Origin: Halalkalibacter wakoensis JCM 9140
GTDB taxonomy: Bacteria > Bacillota > Bacilli > Bacillales > Bacillaceae_D
Assembly (NCBI RefSeq): GCF_000513095.1
Contig: NZ_BAUT01000016.1
Span: 1 to 64,000, forward strand
Direction: 5' to 3'
DNA: 64,000 nt
This document shows, one piece after another, positions 17,785 through 26,966 of this stretch. A program made the translations under genes and the position numbers. Under the pieces are notes generated by a model. It was not told the origin of the DNA. It saw nothing but the letters and a program-made list of their open reading frames with translations, and ran no database searches. Position 1 is the stretch's first letter; every line of letters starts with the position of its first letter.

Positions 17785-17795
17785 TGTGTTATACA
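17785..17795. promoter_or_regulatory. CcpN-type box 2
   Basis: TGTGTTATACA also fits TRTGHYATAYW fully. It is 31 bp from box 1 start to start, close to three helical turns, so two CcpN dimers could sit on one face of the DNA. Confidence 0.6.
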
Positions 17796-17884
17796 CTAAA
17801 GTTAAGTAGTATATTATCATTGATTGTCTTTCCTTACAACCCCCTTTTTTTCAGATAAAACAATTAATTAATAACTTTCTTCAA

Positions 17885-17953
17885 AAGTTAGGTGTTTTGT
17901 TTTCATAAGTTAGTATTGTTAATCATGTGAATGTTTTCTTACATAAGTTAGTA
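17885..17953. repeat. Short direct repeats upstream of the ppdK operon
   Basis: CATAAGTTAGTA occurs at 17904-17915 and again at 17942-17953, with a related AAAAGTTAGGT at 17883-17893. They lie in a gene-free stretch (17641-18002) that otherwise holds only the CcpN-type boxes. Function unknown; a regulator-binding array is possible. Confidence 0.45.
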
Positions 17954-18002
17954 GATAACCAGCCAAATACTGCCATACTCATAGAATGTTACCTGCATCA
18001 TT

Positions 18003-18030
18003 AAAAATGGGCACCAGATACCTGGCGCCC
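18003..18030 (-). terminator. Terminator of the YjcZ-type gene
   Basis: GGGCRCCAG-type arms (18009-18017 and 18022-18030, one mismatch) with TTTTT on the minus strand side follow the small gene. Confidence 0.75.
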
Positions 18031-18047
18031 ATTAGGAGGATCATACC

Positions 18048-18179
18048 TTAGCAAGGAATGAAAGCCGCTCCGACAATTAGTAATAAAATGAATAAAACAA
18101 GGATTAAAGAAAATCCAAGTCCTGTTGCTGGTGCAGCAACTGGAGCACAACCATAACCATATCCGTATCCGTAACCCAT
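18048..18179 (-). CDS. YjcZ-family small sporulation protein
   Basis: A 43-residue peptide: a Gly/Tyr-rich start (MGYGYGYGYGCAPV), then one hydrophobic helix (GFSLILVLFILLLIVGAAF). This is the plan of YjcZ-type proteins, short membrane peptides made during sporulation in Bacillus. The ATG at 18179 follows GGAGGG with 6-nt spacing. It stands alone between the ppdK operon and the permease gene and has its own terminator. The function of the family is not known. Confidence 0.85.
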   Translation of the reverse strand: MGYGYGYGYGCAPVAAPATGLGFSLILVLFILLLIVGAAFIPC

Positions 18180-18251
18180 TTGTGACCCTCCTTCCATTGT
18201 GTAGATACTACACTCTATGTAACCGCACAGATTTTGGTTAGGCTCAAGCCC

Positions 18252-18289
18252 AAAAAAAGAAAAAATTCCTGACTCGGTTGAGTCAGGAA
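18252..18289 (-). terminator. Terminator of the permease gene
   Basis: A 10-bp perfect stem (TTCCTGACTC 18266-18275 with GAGTCAGGAA 18280-18289), followed on the minus strand by TTTTTTCTTTTTTT. Confidence 0.93.
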
Positions 18290-18299
18290 CCCTTTTACT

Positions 18300-19730
18300 T
18301 TAAATAATTAAAATCGCGACAATGGCAGCAACAAATAAACCGCACATAACAGGCAAGAAGTTCTGCCGAACAAGATCCATCGGTTTCACACCGGCAATTC
18401 CTGAATCTGCAGCAACGCCAAATGCCCAGGCTGCAAGTGTTCCACCCCCTGCAAAAATGGCTGCAACTTGCCCAATCGAAGCAAGAACGGCAATATCTAA
18501 TCCAGACCCACTTCCTAAACCAGAAGCTAGTGCACCAACGAGCGGTAATCCAGAGAATCCAGAGCCATCCATTCCCGATAAAATTGCAATGATTAACATT
18601 CCAAATACAACAGTAACTTTACTACCTTCTATATATTGGGCTAACTGCGAACCGAGATCAAATAAAAATCCAGGAGCTCCATCCCCTAATACAGTTTCTG
18701 CATGATCCGGATGACCAAGCAAGAAGAAAGCCGCAATCGGGATAACGGGTGCAAAGATCTTGATCGCAAAAAAGAACCCTTCGCGAATATAGGAAACAAT
18801 CCCTTCAATTGCTTTTGATCCTTGTGTTAAAAAGGCTGATATCAGCAAAAGAATGACGGCCGTACCACCAAGCAAGCCGGTTGCCCCATCACCACGTATT
18901 GCTTCATCAGGATGAAAAAAAGCACGGTACATCATCAAACAAACAATACTAAACAACACGACCGGCACAAGAATCGCGAGAAACTTAGCCTGTTTCGTTG
19001 GGTTAATCGGAGCTTCACTTTTTCCTAGTTCTAGCCCCTCTTCGGTTTCTGTTTGTTTGAAACGACCATCATTCATACCACGACGAATTCTTAAAAAGGC
19101 AATACCAATCGCGATAAAACCGACAATAAACGAAAATAACGCTGTATATGGTAAAATCTCAAATGACTCAAGCCCAGCTGCTGACGAAGTTAACCTAGTT
19201 GCACCTTGAATAACTAAGTCCCCAGACAGAGCCATTCCATGACCAAATAAGTTAATCGCAATTGCGGCCCCCATTGCGGGTAAGCCTGTTTTGATTGCCA
19301 CTGGGATTAACACGGTCCCTACTAACGCAACAGCTGGTGTTGGCCAAAAGAAGGTCGCCGCCAAATACATCGTTCCACCAAGAACAAAAAACGCTGTTGT
19401 TGGATTGACCATCAACTTTTTCATCGGTGAAATCATTAACACATCTGCACCAGATGCTTGCATCGCTTTTAACATCGCAACCATTAACGCAATGACAAGC
19501 ATAATATCAAACAATGCAATTCCAGCATTCAAAAATGCATTAAACACAACTTGAGTAGATGCAATGAAGCCATCTAAAAATCCTTTATCAATATGATAAA
19601 CGAGCCCAAGGATAAACGTCCCAACAATTGAGGGGAGTACCACATCTCGCCTTAGCATCATGAACGTGAAGATCGTGATAATTACAAGAAGGAACACCCA
19701 ATGAGCAAAAGTAATCGTTACGGGTTCCAT
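18300..19730 (-). CDS. Ion-transporter-superfamily permease, substrate unknown
   Basis: A 476-residue membrane protein with about twelve helices and two-fold pseudo-symmetry like GntP, DcuC and TRAP large permeases. Visible features are FFWPTPAVALVGTVLIPVAI and GHGMALSGDLVIQGATRL in the first half and GMDGSGFSGLPLVGALASGL in the second, which resemble re-entrant hairpin regions rich in Gly, Ser and Pro. There is a cytoplasmic loop around residues 225-250 with many charged residues. The ATG at 19730 follows AAAGGAGAT. It stands alone with its own terminator. I cannot name the substrate; organic acids such as gluconate or citrate are possible. Confidence 0.75.
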   Translation of the reverse strand: MEPVTITFAHWVFLLVIITIFTFMMLRRDVVLPSIVGTFILGLVYHIDKGFLDGFIASTQVVFNAFLNAGIALFDIMLVIALMVAMLKAMQASGADVLMISPMKKLMVNPTTAFFVLGGTMYLAATFFWPTPAVALVGTVLIPVAIKTGLPAMGAAIAINLFGHGMALSGDLVIQGATRLTSSAAGLESFEILPYTALFSFIVGFIAIGIAFLRIRRGMNDGRFKQTETEEGLELGKSEAPINPTKQAKFLAILVPVVLFSIVCLMMYRAFFHPDEAIRGDGATGLLGGTAVILLLISAFLTQGSKAIEGIVSYIREGFFFAIKIFAPVIPIAAFFLLGHPDHAETVLGDGAPGFLFDLGSQLAQYIEGSKVTVVFGMLIIAILSGMDGSGFSGLPLVGALASGLGSGSGLDIAVLASIGQVAAIFAGGGTLAAWAFGVAADSGIAGVKPMDLVRQNFLPVMCGLFVAAIVAILII

Positions 19731-19859
19731 GCATATCTCCTTTCATCGTTCTAATAATGGATCGAGCATATGGTATTGTATGTGATCAGGAAGGGAGTGT
19801 GCCTATGGGTTGTTGCTATGTTCGCCTGCAACACCCACACTCTCTTTCCGAAAAAAATG

Positions 19860-19887
19860 AAAAAACCTCCTACTTAGAAGGTTTTTT
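19860..19887 (-). terminator. Terminator of the LOV-GGDEF gene
   Basis: AAAAAACCT (19860-19868) pairs with AGGTTTTTT (19879-19887) and is followed on the minus strand by further T residues. Confidence 0.85.
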
Positions 19888-19898
19888 CCAGCGAACTG

Positions 19899-20875
19899 CT
19901 ATTCACTAGCCTCATTAGACTGAATCACATATGAGTTACCCGATTTCTCTTTCGCTTTATACATCGCATGATCGGCTGCATCTACAAGAGATGAGATCGT
20001 GTTTTTTTCTCCCTTTGAAGTTGCAACTCCTAGACTTAATTCAACCATTTCTTTTGTATCATTAAAGATAAATGTTTTGAGAACACAGAAAAAGCCCATT
20101 GTATCCAGTCCATTAACTCGGCTTCATCTTTTGCTTCTGGTAGCAAAATAATGAATTCATCGCCGCCTAGTCTAGCAAAGAAGTACTCATGAAATAAATT
20201 TTTCAATCGTTTTGAAATTTCGATTAATAGTTTGTCTCCTTCTATATGACCATATGTGTCATTAATCTGTTTAAAACGATCAATATCAAATAATAGGAGT
20301 GTTACTCTTTCATCTTGTTCTAATTTTTCACGCAATGTTTCCTCGAAAAAGCGACGGTTTGGACTTGATGTAAGTGAATCATAATAAGCCATTTCTTGAG
20401 CATTTCGTCTTATCGTCACATCCGTTTGAATACCAATAAAATAGAGAAGTTTACCTAAATGATCAAAGATCGGACGGATTTTTAATTCATTCCAAAAAAT
20501 CGTTCCATCTTTCCGGTAATTTAAAATTTCCTTCGTGATAGGCCTTTTTTCCTTGATAGCCATTCTTATTTCCGCAACGGTATCGCGGTCTGTTTTATTA
20601 CCTTGTAAGATTCTACAGTTCTGACCAAGTACTTCTTCCTCAGTATATTGCGTAAGTCTTGTAAAACCGGGATTGCAGAAGGTGATTGGATAGCTCTTCT
20701 GATGAGGATCTACAATGATCATCCCCTCATCAAATTGCTTGATGATGTAATTAAGCTTGTCATACTCTTTACAAAGTTTTTCTATATAATAATAAAAGTC
20801 TCTAGTCGAGATAGACTTTGTATCTTCTTGTGAAATAATTAAAGGACTTTCTTCCCCTTTTGAACACACTCTCAT
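19899..20875 (-). pseudogene. LOV-domain diguanylate cyclase, frameshifted
   Basis: A blue-light-type photosensor joined to a c-di-GMP synthase. Residues about 45-160 form a LOV domain: GQNCRILQG holds the flavin-adduct Cys (about 87), and ILNYRKDG, FWNEL and FIGIQTDVT supply the flavin-contact Asn and Gln residues. The GGDEF domain (about 165-325) has an intact RLGGDEF and no I-site RxxD before it. Near 20072 the frame breaks: the upstream frame ends at 20036 while ELSLGVATS and AADHAMYKAKEKS continue in another frame to 19899. The span is 977 nt, so one added base gives 326 codons; a second C after the AAA would restore the common FSKPF motif. The start is the ATG at 20875 behind AAGGTG. 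Either a decayed gene or a sequencing error. An EAL gene is divergent to it. Confidence 0.85.
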
Positions 20876-21133
20876 ATGGATCACCTTCCTTATATTCTAT
20901 GATTCACTCATTTTGATCCGTTTTGAGAGAACCTTCCTTCTTTATTAACTTTATAGCTATCATACTAATACCCTAAAAAAATGGTGTGTAACGTTGCTTT
21001 TAACAAAAGGTTAAATTGACGACCTTCTCTCAAAAAAACGGTAAGTCTACTGAATTAGGGTTAACGTACACACACTTTTCTTTTAATTACATTACTTATC
21101 ATTATGGAAATAATTAGCAAAAGGAGGTTGCAT

Positions 21134-21859
21134 ATGGGACAAATTGATCCTTATTTAACGACGCTTATAAACAAGAACATGCTCTACCATGTTTTGCAAC
21201 CAATCTACGCTTTGAAATCCAACAACATAATAGGGTATGAAGCCTTACTCAGAAGTAAAACAAATGATACACCTGTTACTTTATTTAAGCGGGCAAAACA
21301 AACAGATCAATTGACAGTATTAGATATATATTCATTTTCAAATGCAATCCGTCATTTTTCTATGATGGGACAATTTTGTAAACCTCTTATCCTATTTATT
21401 AACATCTATCCATCCACGTTGTTGTCAACATTATTCAAACAGGCCTTAGATGAGTTGTTAGATGATCCCCTACTCTTTTTGAATCCAGAACAGGTCGTAT
21501 TTGAGATTAATGAAAATGAGGACATTCACAACTTTTCTGAAACAAAGAAAATCATCTCAGTACTCAAAAAGAAAGGCTTTCTTGTTGCTAGTGATGATAC
21601 CGGTACAAGAGGTGGTTCGCTTCAGCGAATCATTGAATTAGATGTCGATTATGTAAAATTAGATCGTTACTTTTCTACAGACTTAGCTCAATCAGTTAAC
21701 AAACAAAAAGTGATTTCTTTGTTATTCCACTTTTTTAATGACGAGAAACGAATCATTTTAGAAGGCATTGAAACGGCAAAAGATTTAGAGGTAGCGAAAA
21801 GCATAGGTATTGAACTAGGGCAAGGGTTTCTTTTAGGAAGGCCTACTGAACAAACTTAG
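21134..21859 (+). CDS. EAL-domain c-di-GMP phosphodiesterase
   Basis: A stand-alone EAL protein of about 241 residues that should hydrolyse c-di-GMP to pGpG. The residues normally needed are visible: EAL in GYEALLR, Asn in LFINIYPSTL, Glu in VVFEINE, the paired Asp in SDDTGTRGG, Lys in YVKLDR, Glu in LEGIE and Gln in GQGFLLGRP. Loop 6 reads DDTGTRGG rather than the usual DDFGTGYS, so activity may be altered. The ATG at 21134 follows AAAGGAGG; a longer frame from 21104 would include that site. It is divergent from the LOV-GGDEF gene, so the pair could set c-di-GMP up and down from one locus. Confidence 0.88.
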   Translation: MGQIDPYLTTLINKNMLYHVLQPIYALKSNNIIGYEALLRSKTNDTPVTLFKRAKQTDQLTVLDIYSFSNAIRHFSMMGQFCKPLILFINIYPSTLLSTLFKQALDELLDDPLLFLNPEQVVFEINENEDIHNFSETKKIISVLKKKGFLVASDDTGTRGGSLQRIIELDVDYVKLDRYFSTDLAQSVNKQKVISLLFHFFNDEKRIILEGIETAKDLEVAKSIGIELGQGFLLGRPTEQT

Positions 21860-21957
21860 GATTTTAGTCCAAAGACTTTCTTTCCGTTTCATACACACAC
21901 ATGAGCATACACAGCATACATTGGTCTTATCAAAATCGATACAAAGAGGGGACTTCC

Positions 21958-22137
21958 ATGAAAGAAGATAATGTTATTCCTTTCCCAAAGAAAAAAGTAA
22001 GATTATCTGAGGGAGAATACAAGCAATTTCTTGAATATAAGGAGAAAATGATGGAGGCACGGACAAAAGCAGAAGTGGATTATTACTATTCGATGGCGCT
22101 AAGCATTATAGAGAAAGCCAAAAATCGTTATCATTGA
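21958..22137 (+). CDS. Small hypothetical protein with VIPFP motif
   Basis: A 59-residue soluble, charged protein, MKEDNVIPFPKKKVRLSE followed by a predicted helical hairpin with Tyr-rich LEYKEKMMEARTKAEVDYYY. The ATG at 21958 follows GAGGGGA with good spacing; the frame is open further upstream to 21901 but that part overlaps the ribosome binding site. Small Bacillus proteins with a DNVIPFP start are familiar but I know no function. It lies 98 nt after the EAL gene on the same strand and may be cotranscribed. Confidence 0.65.
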   Translation: MKEDNVIPFPKKKVRLSEGEYKQFLEYKEKMMEARTKAEVDYYYSMALSIIEKAKNRYH

Positions 22138-22156
22138 AAAGATTTATTCCATTTCG

Positions 22157-22197
22157 TAAAAAAAGCCGTGAGATCAAATTTTAGTTTTTCTCACGGC
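22157..22197 (-). terminator. Terminator of the histidine kinase gene
   Basis: GCCGTGAGA (22165-22173) pairs with TCTCACGGC (22189-22197), with TTTTTTT following on the minus strand. Confidence 0.88.
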
Positions 22198-22211
22198 AAG
22201 CGACCTGATTC

Positions 22212-24368
22212 TCATATAGTTGGTTGAATTGGTAAAAGTAAGTCGATTGTGGTCCCTTTGTTCAATTTACTATCAATCTTAATTTTGCCATGATGGCTTT
22301 CAATAATCCGGTAACTAACCATTAAGCCTAATCCCGTTCCTTTTTCTTTTGTGGAATAAAATGGCTCACCAATCCGCTTTAAGCGCTCTTTTTCAATGCC
22401 AATCCCTTGGTCAATAAAACGAATAAGAATCATATTTTCATCTTGCCGCTTCATTTCTACGAAAATCTCTCCTCCATTTGTCATCGATTCCATTGCATTT
22501 TTTAAAATATTGACAAAGACTTGTTTCAGTTGATTTTCTTCACACCAAATTTCAGGTAACTGTTGTTCGAAGTTTGTTTGAATTTGAATGTTGTTTAAAT
22601 TTGCTTGTGATTCAAACAAATCAATGATTCGTTGACACATGTCAGTTACGTCTTTCATTTCACGTTTTTCAACTTGTGGCTTTGATAGCACGAGCATTTC
22701 ACTTATAATTAATTTTATTCGTTCAATTTCAGACAACATAATATCAAAATAACGCTCTTCTTTGTAATTCGGCTTAATAAATTGCAAGAAGCCTTGAATG
22801 CTCGTAAGTGGATTGCGAATTTCATGCGCGACCCCTGCAGCTAGCTCCCCTACTGCTGATAGTTTATCCGATTTTCGAATGATCTCCTCAGCTAATTTCC
22901 GGTCCGTTATGTCATTGGAAATACAAAGTACATGAACGTCTTTTTCTCCGGTTAGTTGAAGAGGAATTTTCGTTGTTTGCAGCCATTTGATCTGCTTGTT
23001 TTCATCAATAATCTCCTCTTCTTCTACATAACGCTCTTGTAGCGTCTTGATCACTTCTTGCTCTTCTTCCTCATGCCTTTGCACTTGAACTACATCTTGA
23101 TTAAAATCCTGCTCTGTTCGAAAAAGCATTTCCTCTACCGTTGTACCATAAAAATCAGCTAATGACTGATTGGCTAAAGTGTAAAATCCATCTTTATTTT
23201 TGGCATAAATAAAATTCGGACTTGAGTCAATTACTTTACGCAAAAACTCTTTCTGTTGAAGAAGAAGTTGCTCTTTTGTTTCAATGTTCTCATTTGCTTC
23301 TGCCATGTACTCAGTCATTTCATTAAAGCGTTTGGCCAATCGTCCAATCTCTGACTGGTCAATATATTTATCACTAATACGTTCACTGAACTTTCCTTGA
23401 GCCAGTTCACCTACAGCAAACTCTAATTGTTGAATGGGTTTAATAATTTTCCGTGTATAAAGAGCAACAAAGAAAGATAAAAACAAAAATAAGATAATTG
23501 AAAAAATAATCAGCTTATCTTGAAATTCCTTAAAATAAACATGAATATACGATTCAGGTACTTGGGCAATAACTCCCCATTCAAGAACAGGGATATATTC
23601 ATACGAAGCCAGCATTGAGAATTCTTTTGAATTTAATACTTGCTGATACCCTGATTGCTGGTTCAAGACAGCTTGGACGACTTCATTAGAGCTTACATCT
23701 TCACCAATACGTTCTTGCTCTGGATGAGAAAGTAATCGCCCATATCTGTCCACAATATAGGCATACCCGTCGCCAATTTCGATGTTTTGGATAATAGAGT
23801 TAAAGACAGGGTTTTCACTTATTCGAATAACAAAATTGACAACTCGAGTGACTTCTCCACCTTGATCTAAAATGGGTATTGCCACAACAACAACAAAACG
23901 CCCAGTTACAGCCGAAACAACATTACTAATATACACATTTTTTGTCTTAATGGCTTTTTGAACATACTCACGATCCGAAAAATTTTGCCCTCTCAGTGCC
24001 TCTTTTAACTCAGCTGGGTAAAAACCTGTGATTTCCCCGTCTAACTCTACAATTGTCCCACTGTCAACAAAGGAAGAATACGAAACAACAGATTCAAGTT
24101 GCCTTTTTAGCTCTTCAACATCTCCCTCTACATAGTTTTGTTGTACATCATATCCGATTTTTTCCAACTCTGAAGTGATATTAGAGATTTGCTCATGCAG
24201 ACGTGTAACGGTCTCATCCGTTATTTCTTTATAACTTTCCTCCGCGATCTCCGGCAAAACAATTTTAGACATATACAAGATTAATCCTAATAACGCTAGC
24301 ATGATAATGAAATTAATTAAGAATATCTTCCAAAACATGAATGACTTTAGCGTCTTCAAGCCAAACAA
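22212..24368 (-). CDS. Cache-HAMP-PAS sensor histidine kinase
   Basis: A 718-residue membrane sensor kinase. Order: transmembrane helix 1 (about 13-33), an extracytoplasmic double-Cache-like domain (about 35-280; FSDREYVQKAIKTKNVYISN is typical), helix 2 (about 283-303), HAMP (about 305-358), a PAS domain (about 385-495; NFIYAKNKDGFYTLANQSLADF) and the kinase core. The phospho-acceptor is His 515 in AAGVAHEIRNPLTSI; ATP-binding boxes are NILKNAMES, DQGIGIEKER and GTGLGL. The architecture resembles sporulation and growth-control kinases such as KinA-KinE relatives. No response regulator gene is adjacent, so it is an orphan kinase, perhaps feeding a phosphorelay. The PAS domain lacks a LOV cysteine motif. 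Confidence 0.9.
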   Translation of the reverse strand: MFGLKTLKSFMFWKIFLINFIIMLALLGLILYMSKIVLPEIAEESYKEITDETVTRLHEQISNITSELEKIGYDVQQNYVEGDVEELKRQLESVVSYSSFVDSGTIVELDGEITGFYPAELKEALRGQNFSDREYVQKAIKTKNVYISNVVSAVTGRFVVVVAIPILDQGGEVTRVVNFVIRISENPVFNSIIQNIEIGDGYAYIVDRYGRLLSHPEQERIGEDVSSNEVVQAVLNQQSGYQQVLNSKEFSMLASYEYIPVLEWGVIAQVPESYIHVYFKEFQDKLIIFSIILFLFLSFFVALYTRKIIKPIQQLEFAVGELAQGKFSERISDKYIDQSEIGRLAKRFNEMTEYMAEANENIETKEQLLLQQKEFLRKVIDSSPNFIYAKNKDGFYTLANQSLADFYGTTVEEMLFRTEQDFNQDVVQVQRHEEEEQEVIKTLQERYVEEEEIIDENKQIKWLQTTKIPLQLTGEKDVHVLCISNDITDRKLAEEIIRKSDKLSAVGELAAGVAHEIRNPLTSIQGFLQFIKPNYKEERYFDIMLSEIERIKLIISEMLVLSKPQVEKREMKDVTDMCQRIIDLFESQANLNNIQIQTNFEQQLPEIWCEENQLKQVFVNILKNAMESMTNGGEIFVEMKRQDENMILIRFIDQGIGIEKERLKRIGEPFYSTKEKGTGLGLMVSYRIIESHHGKIKIDSKLNKGTTIDLLLPIQPTI

Positions 24369-24460
24369 CCCCTATCACTAAAAAAGCATATATACTTTAA
24401 TAATAGAGATTTATCGACCATCTGTCACCTGTCGAAATTTGTCACTTGCTGTCTTCTCTT

Positions 24461-24494
24461 AAAAAAGGGATGTGGCAAAATCCTACCACATCCC
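24461..24494 (-). terminator. Terminator of the catabolic operon
   Basis: GGGATGTGG (24467-24475) pairs with CCACATCCC (24486-24494), followed on the minus strand by TTTTTT, directly after the glycerate kinase gene. Confidence 0.92.
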
Positions 24495-24508
24495 TTTTTC
24501 ATATAAAA

Positions 24509-25642
24509 TTACTTTCTAGCGGTAACTAATCTTAAGATTTGCTCAGTCCGATCCTTTGACCATTCCTCAATATGAATAAATGCTTCTTCTAATGTACATG
24601 GTCCTGGAACAACGGAGAGGCCAGCGAGTAAACCTAATTCGTTTAACTCATTGCTGCTTAGTTCGTTCTTTCCACATAAGGCTACAACAGGAACACCGTA
24701 AGCAGCTGCCCTCTTACAAACACCTGCAATGACTTTACCAGATAATGTTTGACTATCAAGCTTCCCTTCACCAGTAATAATTAAATCTGCCTCTTTTATA
24801 TCCTCGTCAAATCGAATCACATCCATTGAAATACCAATACCTGATTCTACTTTTGCGGATAGAAAAGCTAGTAATGCAGCCCCCATTCCACCAGCTGCTC
24901 CAGCACCTGGAATGTTCACTACATCCATTCCACCTTGATCAAAAATTACCTTTGCAAATTGAGCCAATGCCTTATCTAATTGAACGATCATTTCCTCTGT
25001 AGCACCTTTTTGCGGTCCAAAAACAGCCGAGGCACCATTTGATCCACAGAGTGGGCTTTGCACATCACTTGCAATCGTAAACGTTGAATCCTTAATTCTA
25101 GCATCTAAACCTGATGTATTTATAGATGATAAATACTGAACCGCTTCCATATTTTCTCTTAGAGGGGTTCCACTAGAATCTAAGAATTGTACTCCTAGCG
25201 CCTTTAACATCCCTATTCCACCATCATTCGTTGCGCTTCCACCTAAGCCAATGATGAAGTTTCGATACCCTTGCTCTAATGCCTCTTTTATTAATTGCCC
25301 TGTTCCAAAGCTCGTTGCATTCAGCGGATCCCTTTCTTCATTACTTAGCAGAGGTAACCCTGATGCTTGAGCCATTTCAATTACAACGGTTTTTTGATCA
25401 CCTAACACCCCGTAGCTTGCAGTGATTTCTCTTTTTAATGGATCGAGAACAGTGACAGTAATAATCGTCCCGTTCGTCGCATGAACCAAATTCTCCATTG
25501 TCCCTTCTCCACCATCAGCCAAAGGTCGTTCTAAAATAACAGCATCATGCACGACTCTTTCAATCCCTTCCCTCATCGCTCCGCATAATGATTTAGCCGA
25601 GATGGAACCTTTAAATGAATCCGGTGCTAATAAGATTTTCAT
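24509..25642 (-). CDS. Glycerate kinase (GlxK/GarK type)
   Basis: Phosphorylates D-glycerate with ATP, in the GarK/GlxK family normally giving 2-phosphoglycerate, and so feeds carbon into lower glycolysis. 377 residues, the family size. Motifs: APDSFKGSISA at the N-terminus, LADGGEGTME, IGLGGSATNDGGIGMLKALG and TGEGKLDSQTLSGKV near the C-terminus. ATG at 25642 behind GAGGAGAA. It is the last gene of the operon that starts at the RraA-like gene, and it is preceded by a TRAP transporter and a 2-hydroxyacid dehydrogenase, which fits a pathway ending in glycerate. Confidence 0.93.
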   Translation of the reverse strand: MKILLAPDSFKGSISAKSLCGAMREGIERVVHDAVILERPLADGGEGTMENLVHATNGTIITVTVLDPLKREITASYGVLGDQKTVVIEMAQASGLPLLSNEERDPLNATSFGTGQLIKEALEQGYRNFIIGLGGSATNDGGIGMLKALGVQFLDSSGTPLRENMEAVQYLSSINTSGLDARIKDSTFTIASDVQSPLCGSNGASAVFGPQKGATEEMIVQLDKALAQFAKVIFDQGGMDVVNIPGAGAAGGMGAALLAFLSAKVESGIGISMDVIRFDEDIKEADLIITGEGKLDSQTLSGKVIAGVCKRAAAYGVPVVALCGKNELSSNELNELGLLAGLSVVPGPCTLEEAFIHIEEWSKDRTEQILRLVTARK

Positions 25643-25664
25643 AACTTCTCCTCTCGAGTCTTTT

Positions 25665-26966
25665 TTATTTTAGCAGATTAGGTAGCCACAGAGAGATTTG
25701 TGGAACATATGTGATAATTGCTATATTTAAAAGCAAAACAATATAAAAAGGAATTAATGGCTTTAATATATGTTCAATTCTCAATCCTGCTATTTGCGAT
25801 GCCACAAATAAATTTACTCCAATCGGTGGCGTTAACATACCTACGGCTAGATTTACAATCATTATAATCCCGAAATGCACCGGATCAATTCCAAACATCA
25901 CTGCAACTGGTGCTAATATTGGGGCCATAATAACTATAGCCGCACCTGTTTCTAAAAACATTCCTACTACTAATAAAATTAAGTTTACTAATAGGAGGAA
26001 GACAACAGGGCTATCGGAAATGGAAACAAACCAATCAGCCACCATATAAGGTACTCTTTGGGATGTTAAGACCCAGCCAAATAAACCTGCGTTTCCGATA
26101 ATGAACATAATGATTGATGTTGATAAAACTGAATTTTTAAGTACTTCCATAATTTTTGAATAAGTAAATGTTCGATAAACAAACATTCCTAATATTAACG
26201 CATAACCTACAGCTACTGCGGCTGCCTCAGTCGGTGTAAAAACTCCCCCATAAATCCCACCTAAAATGATAACCGGCATCAAAAGTGGAAGAAGTGCTTC
26301 CTTAAAGGCCTTTAGTCGGCCTTTAGCTGTCATAAGCTCTTTTTCTTCATCTGTTAAAACAATGTCTTTTCCATAGCCTTTGATTTTACTAATTATGAAG
26401 ATGGTCAGCATTAAAGACATGGCAATCAATAGCCCTGGAATAACCCCAGCCATAAATAGATCACCAATAGAAATAGACATTCCAGCACTTAGTGCAAATA
26501 TGATCAGCGGAATTGATGGAGGTATAATTACACCTAATTCACCAGAAACAGCTTGCACTGAAGTTGAAAAACTTTTAGGGAAACCTCTCCTAACCATTGC
26601 TGGAATTAGTATACTTCCAATTGCAGCCACTGTAGCCGCACTTGATCCGGAAATTGATGCAAAAAACATCGCCGTTAAAACCGTAACCATTCCTAATCCA
26701 CCAGTAATTTTACCAACTAATGAGTTTGCAAGATTTATTAGACGTTGTGATATTCCACTATATTCCATCAAACTTCCAGCCAAAATAAAGAATGGAATTG
26801 CCATTAATGGAAATGAGTTTAAGGATGAAAAGATACGTTGAATGGCTACCTGAAGTGATGTACCATCCTGCCACATTGCAATCATTGAAGCTAATCCCAT
26901 AGAAAACGCTACGGGAACACCAATGATAAACATTACAAATAGACTAATGAATAAAAGTAGTGCCAT
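25665..26966 (-). CDS. TRAP transporter large permease (DctM type)
   Basis: 433-residue translocation subunit with about twelve helices. Typical motifs are GSSAATVAAIGSILIPAMV and GVIIPPSIPLIIFAL in the first half and GMLTPPIGVNLFVAS in the second. Its start overlaps the end of the DctQ gene by 23 nt (26944-26966), which implies translational coupling. It works with DctQ and the DctP lipoprotein encoded just upstream. It belongs to the operon of hydroxyacid and aldehyde dehydrogenases, so a hydroxycarboxylate or sugar acid is the likely cargo. Confidence 0.93.
   Translation of the reverse strand: MALLLFISLFVMFIIGVPVAFSMGLASMIAMWQDGTSLQVAIQRIFSSLNSFPLMAIPFFILAGSLMEYSGISQRLINLANSLVGKITGGLGMVTVLTAMFFASISGSSAATVAAIGSILIPAMVRRGFPKSFSTSVQAVSGELGVIIPPSIPLIIFALSAGMSISIGDLFMAGVIPGLLIAMSLMLTIFIISKIKGYGKDIVLTDEEKELMTAKGRLKAFKEALLPLLMPVIILGGIYGGVFTPTEAAAVAVGYALILGMFVYRTFTYSKIMEVLKNSVLSTSIIMFIIGNAGLFGWVLTSQRVPYMVADWFVSISDSPVVFLLLVNLILLVVGMFLETGAAIVIMAPILAPVAVMFGIDPVHFGIIMIVNLAVGMLTPPIGVNLFVASQIAGLRIEHILKPLIPFYIVLLLNIAIITYVPQISLWLPNLLK

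Noticed and set aside
26380-26841. 153-codon open frame on the plus strand
   Set aside because: It lies antisense to the DctM gene, has low-complexity Ile/Pro-rich content mirroring transmembrane codons and no ribosome binding site.
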